A stretch of DNA of 6,841 bases from Geobacteraceae bacterium (GTDB lineage: Bacteria; Desulfobacterota; Desulfuromonadia; Geobacterales; Geobacteraceae), in NCBI GenBank assembly GCA_012797715.1, contig JAAZOO010000511.1, positions 1 to 6,841 on the forward strand, in the 5' to 3' direction. The notes beneath the pieces are model-generated. The model saw nothing but the letters and a program-made list of their open reading frames with translations, was not told the DNA's origin and did no database searches. Positions 1 to 6,462 of this stretch are shown in pieces (the first letter of the stretch is position 1; every line of letters starts with the position of its first letter). A program made the position numbers and the translations under genes.

Positions 1-332
1 CCTGGCGGAAGGACCTGAAACTGCGTAATCCCCACACGGTCCCGCTGACCCTGAAGGTGACGATTGGAGAAGACCGGCTGACAGCGGGCTTCTGGTCGGT
101 GGAAGCGCGCCCGTTCCGCGTGACGATACTCTCCGACATCCTGCCCGTGGAGCCGGAGGCGGTGGTGTCCGGTGCGGGAGGGATGCCCGGAACCGTCGTC
201 CAGCACGGCGGGAGAGGGTATTCGGTCATCACCCGCCGTTGTCTCGTGCGGGAGGGGAGGGGCACGGAGGAGATCCTGTCCCGGGACTTTTATCCGCCTC
301 CCAGCAGGATCCTTGCCGGTGAGGGTCCGTGA
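1..332 (+). CDS. VanW family protein, C-terminal part (5' end outside window)
   Basis: The reading frame is open from base 3 to the TGA at 330-332, giving 109 codons with no start in the window. The first visible residues, WRKDLKLRNPHTVPLTLKV, match the end of the VanW domain, where a D-L-x-(L/F)-R-N motif precedes a strand such as 'PLxLxxxv'. The tail ends with a conserved-looking stretch around YSVITRRCLV and LSRDFYPPPSRI, which resembles the closing strands of short VanW proteins ('E.LSRD.YPP'). VanW was named from vancomycin-resistance clusters, where its role was unclear; VanW domains in Clostridioides difficile have been reported to act as L,D-transpeptidases. The region expected to hold the key cysteine motif lies upstream of this window, so catalytic competence cannot be judged. 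The only visible cysteine (in RRCLV) is in the tail and is unlikely to be catalytic. The stop is one base before the next start, so translational coupling is likely. The internal GTG at 57 is not the real start, because the domain continues upstream of it. Confidence 0.75.
   Translation, partial: WRKDLKLRNPHTVPLTLKVTIGEDRLTAGFWSVEARPFRVTILSDILPVEPEAVVSGAGGMPGTVVQHGGRGYSVITRRCLVREGRGTEEILSRDFYPPPSRILAGEGP
319..325 (+). promoter_or_regulatory. Ribosome binding site for the AMMECR1-like gene
   Basis: The sequence GTGAGGG sits 8 bases before the ATG at 334, inside the last codons of the VanW gene. It supports ATG 334 as the start and reinitiation or coupling with the upstream gene, whose TGA is at 330-332. 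The GTG at 319 is in frame with the downstream gene but overlaps this site and is a poorer start. Confidence 0.5.
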
Positions 333-333
333 C

Positions 334-1101
334 ATGTGGAAGGGAAAAGGGGAGAGGAACGGGGATCCGGGAACGGGGCTCAAGGGGGGAGGATCGCGCA
401 GCGGGGTGCGGGGAGGAGAGAGCCTGCCTTCCCTGGTCAGGCTGGGGGTGGCGCTTTTCCCTTTCCTGGTACTTGGATGGTTTTCCATGGTCCGGGCTGA
501 TGGGTCTGCGGCGGCGGAAACAGGGTCCGGCCCGTCCCCGTTCCCGTCCGGAACCCTCTCCCATTCCCGGCTCCGTTCCGATACCGTCAGGCAGCAGGAA
601 CTGCTGCGGTACGCCAAGGGGATATTCCTGGCGCGGCTCGGATTCGGCGGGGGCGTTGCCCCTCCCCTGTGGGCGGCGGGTGTCCGGAGGGCCTGTTTTG
701 TCACCTTTTTTTCCGGAAAAAGGGTGATCGCCTGCTCCGGAGGGTTCCTTCCCCGTACCCCTGACCTGGCACGGGAGATCGAGGAGAATGTGCGGCAGGC
801 ACTCCACCTGGACCGGCGCGCGGCACGCATCGACGGGAAGGCCGCACGTGCCGCACGGGTTCTGATTACCTTTCCGGGCGAACCCCGCCCTGTTGCATCG
901 TACCAAGCCGTTGATCCCACGCGCCAGGGGCTGTTCGTGGAAAACGAACGCTGGGGCGTGGCAATCGTCCCCGGCGAGGCAAAGACCGCATCCTGGGCCT
1001 TCCGGGAGGCGCTGCGCCGGCTTGGGGAACGTGACCCGTCACGGGTGCGGCTGTTTGCGTTTGACGCATGGGGGATACAGTCGGAAAAACGTAGCGAGTG
1101 A
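334..1101 (+). CDS. Exported or membrane-anchored AMMECR1-like domain protein
   Basis: A 255-residue protein from ATG 334, one base after the VanW stop. Residues 1-36 are Gly/Arg/Lys-rich. Residues 37-53 are hydrophobic, followed by V-R-A (53-55) and D56, which reads as a signal peptidase I site or, failing cleavage, an N-terminal anchor. Residues 56-85 are a Ser/Pro/Gly-rich linker. From about residue 88 the order of elements follows the AMMECR1 fold (PF01871): a helix LLRYAKGIFLARLG, a strand pair ACFVTFF-SGK-RVIAC (120-134), a helix DLAREIEENVRQAL (144-157), a strand VLITF (176-180), then GLFVENERWGVAIVP (199-213), a WAFREALRRLG helix and a closing RLFAFDAWGI strand. The family hallmark RGCIG is changed to IACSG (132-136), so this is a divergent member. 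Cys121 and Cys134 are its only cysteines. The biochemical role of AMMECR1 domains is not established. An alternative start is GTG 406, which follows a purine-rich stretch at 382-393 and would give a more ordinary signal peptide and 231 residues. Family assignment rests on recognised pattern order, not a profile search. Confidence 0.68.
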   Translation: MWKGKGERNGDPGTGLKGGGSRSGVRGGESLPSLVRLGVALFPFLVLGWFSMVRADGSAAAETGSGPSPFPSGTLSHSRLRSDTVRQQELLRYAKGIFLARLGFGGGVAPPLWAAGVRRACFVTFFSGKRVIACSGGFLPRTPDLAREIEENVRQALHLDRRAARIDGKAARAARVLITFPGEPRPVASYQAVDPTRQGLFVENERWGVAIVPGEAKTASWAFREALRRLGERDPSRVRLFAFDAWGIQSEKRSE

Positions 1102-1122
1102 ACAATAGCTCCCTACTCATCA

Positions 1123-1149
1123 CTTCCTTTGAATGGAAATCAAGGAGGG
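1123..1149 (+). promoter_or_regulatory. Ribosome binding site of the macroglobulin gene within a possible hairpin
   Basis: AAGGAGGG at 1142-1149 is a near-perfect Shine-Dalgarno sequence, 6 bases before GTG 1156, and it decides the start of the macroglobulin. The 5' arm at 1123-1132 (CTTCCTTTGA) can pair with 1140-1148 (TCAAGGAGG) with one bulged T and one G-T pair, leaving a 7-base loop at 1133-1139. That structure would cover most of the Shine-Dalgarno sequence. The site is seen directly; regulation by the hairpin is inference. Confidence 0.6.
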
Positions 1150-1155
1150 CTTGCC

Positions 1156-4100
1156 GTGAAATCGTTTCTCGTGGGACTGTTCGTTCTGACAGCTATTGGT
1201 TTGGCCCTTTTCTCCGCGCCGGTTTCGGCGGAGCAGGGAAAGGGAAAGGGGAAGGGAACCGTGGAAGGGACCGTGCTGTCCGCGGAAACCAACCAGCCCG
1301 TTGCCGGCGTTTCCCTGGAATTCCGGCGACGCTATCCCAAAAAGCCTCCCGTGACTCACCGGAGGGCCACCGACGGGGCCGGAAAGTTCACGGCCTCTCT
1401 CCCGGTCGGCACCTATGAGTGCCTGATCCGGAAGGAGGGGTTCGGTACGCGCAGCGAGAGCGTCCAAGTCAGACCCGGCGAGACGACGCAACTGCCGGTA
1501 CCCCTCAACCGGGAGGCGCGCATCGCAGGACGGCTCGTGGATTCGGCGGGCACGCCGCTTCCGGGCATCTCCGTTACCTTCGGCAGGAGGGAGACCTCGG
1601 TAACGGACGCGGCGGGCCACTTCACCGTTTCCTCCCTGGATGCGGGGTGGTACGAACTGGGTGTGGACTCCTCCGCGTGTGTCGCGGAAAAACCGGTCTC
1701 CCTTTCCGTGGCGGCAGGGGAGAAAAGGGATGTGGGAGCAATCACGCTGCGCCGGTCCGGAGCCGTGACCGTGCGCCTGGCAACCGCTGACAGGCGCGCC
1801 TCCCGTTTCCTTTCCGGGATCGAGGTCACCCTGTCCGGCGCTTCCGCCTACCGCTCCGGGAAAACCGATGCCAAGGGAACCATTGCGTTCCCCAAGCTCC
1901 CGCCCGGCTCCTATACGGTTGAATCGTCCGATGTGCGGCTGACCGAGTCCAAGGCCTCCGTGGAGGTTGTGGAAGGGAAAAGCGTGTCGGTGCGCATGCC
2001 CGTGGCTCTCAGGCCGCCGTTCCTTTCCCTGGATGATTCCGGACGGGTGATCCTTCCGGGAACGGCCCTTCCGGTCAGCCTGCGGGGCCTGTGGGTCGAC
2101 CGTGCCCGGCTCGCGGTCTATGCCGTGGACCAGGCACGCCTGATGGACGGGATGGTTGACCCGGACCGGCCGGAAACCATCCCCGCAGGGGCACTGACGC
2201 GGGTCAGGGAGCAGGACGTTCCCCTGGACAAGGCGCGCCATACGGTATTCCGGAACGCGTCCCTGAAGCTGGATCCGCTTCCCCCCGGATTCTACCTGCT
2301 GGAGGCTGTCGGGAGCGGGGCCTCGGAAAGGTCCACGTTCCTCGTGACCCGGTTCGGCCTGGTGGCAAAGGCGTCTCCCTCCGGGATACTCCTTTTCGGC
2401 GCCGATCTCCTGGACGGCCGCGCCCGCCCGGGGGCCGAGATACGGGTTCTTCCCGTGGGCGGCGGGTCGCAGTCCGGGATCAGGGGGACGACCGACGCTT
2501 CCGGACTTTTCTCCCTTGGGGAACTTCCCGGAAAGGTGAGGGTGGTCGGCTGCGCGGACGGCAGCCTGGCGCTCCTGAACCTGGCCCGTGAGGAAGCGGC
2601 AGAAGAGGGGGTTCCCCTGAAGGGGTACCTGTACACGGAACGTCCTGCGTACCGGCCGGGCCAGACCGTCTATTTCAAGGGGGTTCTCCGGAAAACGGTG
2701 GGCGAGGGATACGCGCTTCCCGCTCCGGGGACAGTGCGCGTGGTCGCCACGGACAGCGGCGACCAGACCCTGTTTGAAAAGGAGTACCGGCTTTCCTCCA
2801 CCGGTTCCTTTCACGGCCAGTTCGTCCTTCCGACGCAGCCGCCCCTCGGAGACTATATCCTGAAGGCGGAAACGGGGGGGCATGCGTGGCAGACCTCCTT
2901 CACGGTCCTCGAGTACCGCAAGCCGGAGTTCGAGGTGCGGGCATCCGCGCCCGGCAGATTCCACGTGGCCGGAGACCCCGTGACGGTTACGGTCACGGCC
3001 CGCTACTACTTCGGCGCTCCGGTGGCCGGCGCCAAGGTCGGGTACCGCATTTACTCACGGCCCTACTACCGTTTCGACGACGGCGGATTCCCGGGGGGCG
3101 AAGGGGACGAAGAGGACTCCCCCTCCTACGGGTACGCGGATTTTCTCGGTGAAGGCGAGGCAATCACCGACGCTTCCGGCACGGCGTTCCTTTCCCTCAC
3201 CACCCAGCCCAACGACGCGGCCCGCGCCTATTCCGTGGAGGTGGACGTGACCGACACGGCAGGAAGGGAGGTTTCCTCCACGGCCGCCTTCACGGTGACG
3301 CCGTCCCTGATAGCCCTTTCCATCGCCCCCCTTTCCTACCTGTCATCGCCGGGGCGCCCCATCGACCTGAAGGCGACAGCCTCCACCTGGGAAGGGAAGC
3401 CCCTGCGGGCAAATCTGGACATCAGCGTGGAAGAGCAGGTCTATGACAAGAAAACCCACCTGTCTTCGTACCGGAAGGCGGATGAACTGCGTGTCGCCAC
3501 GGACGAAAACGGCAGCGCCCTGTTCAGCCATACCTTTCCACGCCCCGGCTACTGGCGGGTCACCGCGACCACGGTGGACGAACGGGGGCTGAAGTCGGTC
3601 GCCCAGGGATGGATCTGGGTTTGGAAGCACGGCTTCGCCTGGGACAGCTCATACCGGGAGCTGAGCGTCGAGTTCGACAAGAAGGGCTATCGACCCGGCG
3701 AGACCGCCCGCCTCATCGTGAAGAGTCCGGCTCCCGGAGCGTCGCTCCTCCTGACGGTGGAAGGGAGGGGCATCTACTCCTCGCGGGTGGTGCCGCTCAC
3801 CGGAGCCGTGCAGGTAGTTGAGCTGCCGGTGACCGCGGAGCATGCGCCGTATGTTTTCGTATCGACGGTGCTCATCGACGGGGGGCGCTTCTACTCCCGG
3901 ACCAAAACCCTTCGTGTGGACTCCAGGCCGGACCTGCTGGAGGTGAAGGTCGCCGCGGAAAAACCGGTCTATGCGCCGGGCGAAACGGTCCGTCTTTCCG
4001 TGTCCGCGGCAGGGAGCGACGGCGCACCGAGGGCCTCGGAGCTTTCCCTGGCGGTAGTCGACGAGGCCCTGTACGCAGTGGCGCCGGAGCGGCGGGCCGA

Positions 4101-6348
4101 CATCTACCGCTTTTTCCGCGGCACGCGTGAACACCTGGTCACGACCCTGAATTCCTTTCCGCGCGTCTACCTGGGCGGCGCGCCCAAGGCGGCGGCAGCC
4201 GCGTCCGCGGACGATCAGCTGCGGGGTATCAAGGTGCGCAAGGTCTTCAAGGATACCGCCTTCTGGCTGCCGGTCCTCTCGACCGGAGGGGACGGACGCG
4301 CCACTGCCGAGTTTGCGCTTCCCGACAACCTCACCACCTGGCGCGCCACGGCGGTGGCACATACCGACCGCAGCGAGTTCGGTTCCGGCCGGGGCACGTT
4401 CATCTCCCGTCTCGACGTCATGGCCCGGCTGCAGCCGCCGCGCTTCCTCACGGCGGGGGACCGGATCCGCATCCCGGGCGTGGTCACCAACATGACCGAC
4501 GGCGAGCGTCAGGTGAGCGGGATTTTCGAGACGGGCGGGGTTTCCCTCCTGGGCGACGATCGCTTCAGCGGCACGGTCGCTCCGGCCGGAACCCTGCGGC
4601 GTGATATGACGGTCAGGGCGGAAGCGCCGGGCGAGGCGCTGCTCCGGATGCGCGCCCTGGCCGGGGATCGGGGGGATGCCATGGAACTGCTGCTGCCGGT
4701 GTTCCCCAGGGGCATGAAGCGGGTTTCCCAGGGGAATATCGTTCTGCGGGAGGGCCAAGAGGACTCGGCCGTCGTTTTCCCCTCCGAGGCCCTGGCAGAG
4801 CAGGCGGGTCTGTCCGTGAAGGTTTCCCCGACCCTTGCCGCGAGCCTGAACGAAAGCCTCGGGGAGCTCATCGATTTCCCCTACGGCTGCGTGGAGCAGA
4901 CCCTCTCCCGCTTCCTTCCCGCGGTACAGGTGAAGCAGCTGCTGGGGTCGGATCGCTTCACCCTGGCGCCGGAAATTGCCGGCAAGCTGGAGCGGGTCCT
5001 GGATGAAGGCCTGCGTCGGCTCTACGATTTCCAGCACGAGGACGGCGGCTGGGGGTGGTGGAAGGATGACGCCACGGACGCCCGGATGACGGCCCACGTG
5101 GTGTACGGGCTGGCCATGGCCCGCAAGGCGGGGATCCCCGTGCGGGATCAATCGTTCGACAAGGGCGTGCAGGCCCTTGCCGGCCGGATTGAAACGGCGG
5201 GCGCCGACGACCTTCCCCCCCTGTACCGGGCATACACCCTGGCGGGGAAGAGCGGCGAAGGGGTGGAAAAGCGCGTCGAGGCCGCATGGAGCCGGCTGCC
5301 GGCTTCCGGCCGGGTGCAGTACGTGGAGGCGCTCCTGAACGCCGGGCGCACCGAGCGGGCGAAACGCCTGCTGGAGGAAGTGAAGAAGGGGGTGAAGCGC
5401 GAGGGTTCCGCCGCCTACCTGAAGGATGACGATGCCGATTCCTGGTGGTATTCGTGGCGCTGGTCGGGCTCGGCGGTGGAGACCACGGCCATGCTCCTGG
5501 AAAACCAGCTCGCCCTGGATCCGAAAGACCCCCTCACCTCGCAGCTGGCCGAGTTCCTGGTGAGGAAGCGCGCGGGCCGCTGGTGGAACACCACCCGCGG
5601 CACCGCCACGGTGGTCGCGGCCCTTGCCCGCTACACGGCCGCAACCGGCGAGACGGACGCCTCCTACACGGCGCGCCTTTCCCTCAACGGCCGGGAACTG
5701 GAGCGGTACGTGGTGGAAAAGGGGAGGCTGGTTCAGGGGAGGGGTGCCCTTTCGGTTCCCGGCGCAGGGCTTCTCAGGGGTGAAAACCGCCTCGGCCTGG
5801 TCAAGGAAGGGAGCGGCGGCGCCCTCTACCTGTCGGCGAACCTGGACTACTTCGTGCCGCCCGAACGGGCAACCCGCTCTCCGGGGCTTTCCGTTGAGAG
5901 AAAGATGTATCGCCTGGTGCCGCGCAAGGAGGGGAGCGAGTGGCGCATGGAGTACCAGCCGCTCACACCCGGGGAGGCTCTTGCCCCGGGTGACGAGGTG
6001 GAGGTGCGGCTCACGGTGGACAACCGCGAGGATATGAACTTTGTCATCATCGAGGACCGGCTCCCGTCCGGTTTCGAGGTCCGCGAGACAAAGAACGACA
6101 CCCGCTTTGCCGGCTACTCCCGCTACTGGGACTGGTATGCCCACCAGGAGCGGCACGACGAACGCATGTCTTTCTTCCTCGATCTCCTTCCAGCCGGCCG
6201 GCACGAGTTCCGGTACGTGGTCTACCCGGAACTGGAGGGGGACGTGCTGGCCCTTCCGGCATCGGTGTGGCCCATGTACGTACCCTCCATCCGAGCGGAG
6301 AGCGCGCCCTGGCAGGTGCGGGTCAAGAAGCCCGGCACCGGGCTCTAG
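1156..6348 (+). CDS. Bacterial alpha-2-macroglobulin with CVEQ thioester, periplasmic
   Basis: A 1730-residue protein from GTG 1156, chosen over the in-frame TTG at 1129 because of the Shine-Dalgarno at 1142-1149 and because MKSFLVGLFVLTAIG then opens a classic signal peptide. Cleavage is predicted after V-S-A (23-25); there is no lipobox. A Lys-Gly run (28-34) follows. Residues about 34-290 hold three carboxypeptidase-regulatory-like beta repeats (about 34-116, 122-202, 203-290; 'G.V....G.P..G..V', then 'T(D)..G.F....L..G.Y'). An MG-type region with a related 'TTDASGLF' unit occupies about 295-485. Then come MG2 (from 490, YTERPAYRPGQTVYF), MG3 (from 586, EYRKPEFEV), a bait-region domain (836 to about 1000, with VDEALY at 968-973), the A2M domain (from about 1034, TAFWLP and LPDNLTTWR), the thioester GCVEQ with Cys1245 and Gln1248, the helical thioester domain (GGWGWW at 1297-1302) and an MG10-like C-terminus (about 1576-1730). 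In this family a protease cuts the bait region, the fold closes and the thioester bonds the attacker, which is thought to protect the envelope. The length is close to that of the E. coli thioester homologue (about 1650). That homologue is a lipoprotein usually linked to pbpC; here neither feature is seen. Confidence 0.95.
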   Translation: MKSFLVGLFVLTAIGLALFSAPVSAEQGKGKGKGTVEGTVLSAETNQPVAGVSLEFRRRYPKKPPVTHRRATDGAGKFTASLPVGTYECLIRKEGFGTRSESVQVRPGETTQLPVPLNREARIAGRLVDSAGTPLPGISVTFGRRETSVTDAAGHFTVSSLDAGWYELGVDSSACVAEKPVSLSVAAGEKRDVGAITLRRSGAVTVRLATADRRASRFLSGIEVTLSGASAYRSGKTDAKGTIAFPKLPPGSYTVESSDVRLTESKASVEVVEGKSVSVRMPVALRPPFLSLDDSGRVILPGTALPVSLRGLWVDRARLAVYAVDQARLMDGMVDPDRPETIPAGALTRVREQDVPLDKARHTVFRNASLKLDPLPPGFYLLEAVGSGASERSTFLVTRFGLVAKASPSGILLFGADLLDGRARPGAEIRVLPVGGGSQSGIRGTTDASGLFSLGELPGKVRVVGCADGSLALLNLAREEAAEEGVPLKGYLYTERPAYRPGQTVYFKGVLRKTVGEGYALPAPGTVRVVATDSGDQTLFEKEYRLSSTGSFHGQFVLPTQPPLGDYILKAETGGHAWQTSFTVLEYRKPEFEVRASAPGRFHVAGDPVTVTVTARYYFGAPVAGAKVGYRIYSRPYYRFDDGGFPGGEGDEEDSPSYGYADFLGEGEAITDASGTAFLSLTTQPNDAARAYSVEVDVTDTAGREVSSTAAFTVTPSLIALSIAPLSYLSSPGRPIDLKATASTWEGKPLRANLDISVEEQVYDKKTHLSSYRKADELRVATDENGSALFSHTFPRPGYWRVTATTVDERGLKSVAQGWIWVWKHGFAWDSSYRELSVEFDKKGYRPGETARLIVKSPAPGASLLLTVEGRGIYSSRVVPLTGAVQVVELPVTAEHAPYVFVSTVLIDGGRFYSRTKTLRVDSRPDLLEVKVAAEKPVYAPGETVRLSVSAAGSDGAPRASELSLAVVDEALYAVAPERRADIYRFFRGTREHLVTTLNSFPRVYLGGAPKAAAAASADDQLRGIKVRKVFKDTAFWLPVLSTGGDGRATAEFALPDNLTTWRATAVAHTDRSEFGSGRGTFISRLDVMARLQPPRFLTAGDRIRIPGVVTNMTDGERQVSGIFETGGVSLLGDDRFSGTVAPAGTLRRDMTVRAEAPGEALLRMRALAGDRGDAMELLLPVFPRGMKRVSQGNIVLREGQEDSAVVFPSEALAEQAGLSVKVSPTLAASLNESLGELIDFPYGCVEQTLSRFLPAVQVKQLLGSDRFTLAPEIAGKLERVLDEGLRRLYDFQHEDGGWGWWKDDATDARMTAHVVYGLAMARKAGIPVRDQSFDKGVQALAGRIETAGADDLPPLYRAYTLAGKSGEGVEKRVEAAWSRLPASGRVQYVEALLNAGRTERAKRLLEEVKKGVKREGSAAYLKDDDADSWWYSWRWSGSAVETTAMLLENQLALDPKDPLTSQLAEFLVRKRAGRWWNTTRGTATVVAALARYTAATGETDASYTARLSLNGRELERYVVEKGRLVQGRGALSVPGAGLLRGENRLGLVKEGSGGALYLSANLDYFVPPERATRSPGLSVERKMYRLVPRKEGSEWRMEYQPLTPGEALAPGDEVEVRLTVDNREDMNFVIIEDRLPSGFEVRETKNDTRFAGYSRYWDWYAHQERHDERMSFFLDLLPAGRHEFRYVVYPELEGDVLALPASVWPMYVPSIRAESAPWQVRVKKPGTGL

Positions 6349-6379
6349 TACTCCATAACGCTTCTTCTTTCCAGCTTGA

Positions 6380-6427
6380 CCCCTCCGGGCCTCCCCTTCT
6401 CCGGGGAGCCTGCGGGGGGTTGTTTCT
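6380..6427 (+). terminator. Probable rho-independent terminator after the macroglobulin gene
   Basis: A perfect 6-bp inner stem pairs CTCCCC (6391-6396) with GGGGAG (6403-6408) around a 6-base loop. It can be extended outward, with a bulged C at 6390 and a mismatch, so that CCCC at 6380-6383 pairs with Gs at 6415-6418. The descending arm runs straight into the T-rich stretch TTGTTTCT (6420-6427). It begins 31 bases after the stop of the macroglobulin gene and before the recombinase gene, as expected for a terminator. Base pairs were worked out by eye. Confidence 0.62.
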
Positions 6428-6448
6428 GAGTGTTGCGTGCTGCACTAC

Positions 6449-6454
6449 AAAGGG
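6449..6454 (+). promoter_or_regulatory. Ribosome binding site for the Xer recombinase
   Basis: AAAGGG at 6449-6454, 8 bases before GTG 6463, is the only purine-rich stretch correctly spaced for a start in this frame. The in-frame GTG at 6430 has no comparable site and lies just after the terminator tail. No convincing promoter was found between the terminator and this site. Confidence 0.45.
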
Positions 6455-6462
6455 TTGCCGTC

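Noticed and set aside
172..333. Upstream extension of the AMMECR1-like frame to GTG 172
   Set aside because: It would overlap the VanW coding region by 160 bases, and the extra 54 residues are low-complexity out-of-frame translation of VanW.
767..781. Sigma-54-like TGGCAC element
   Set aside because: The TGGCAC at 767-772 is not followed by a TTGC box at the required spacing, and it lies in the middle of a coding region.
229..906. 225-codon open frame on the minus strand
   Set aside because: It overlaps the VanW end and AMMECR1-like gene, both of which have recognisable family motifs; the minus product is Pro/Arg/Gly-rich with none.
1061..1089. Possible sigma-70 promoter (TTGACG at 1061) ahead of the macroglobulin
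   Set aside because: The hexamer 17 bases downstream is GAAAAA, a poor -10 match, and no better -10 is found at 16 or 18 bases.
1129..1155. TTG 1129 as the macroglobulin start
   Set aside because: It lies before the Shine-Dalgarno sequence at 1142-1149 and would add nine residues that spoil the signal peptide; GTG 1156 is correctly spaced.
1120..2964. 614-codon open frame on the minus strand
   Set aside because: It is antisense to the macroglobulin N-terminus, whose + strand frame has a clear signal peptide and domains; the minus frame shows only biased composition.
3649..6204. 851-codon open frame on the minus strand
   Set aside because: It lies wholly inside the macroglobulin gene; its product is rich in Arg, Gly, Pro and His with no recognisable domain, as expected for an antisense shadow of a GC-rich gene.
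6420..6451. Possible promoter TTGTTT ... TACAAA for the Xer gene
   Set aside because: The spacer is 20 bases and the -35 candidate is the tail of the terminator; both hexamers are weak.
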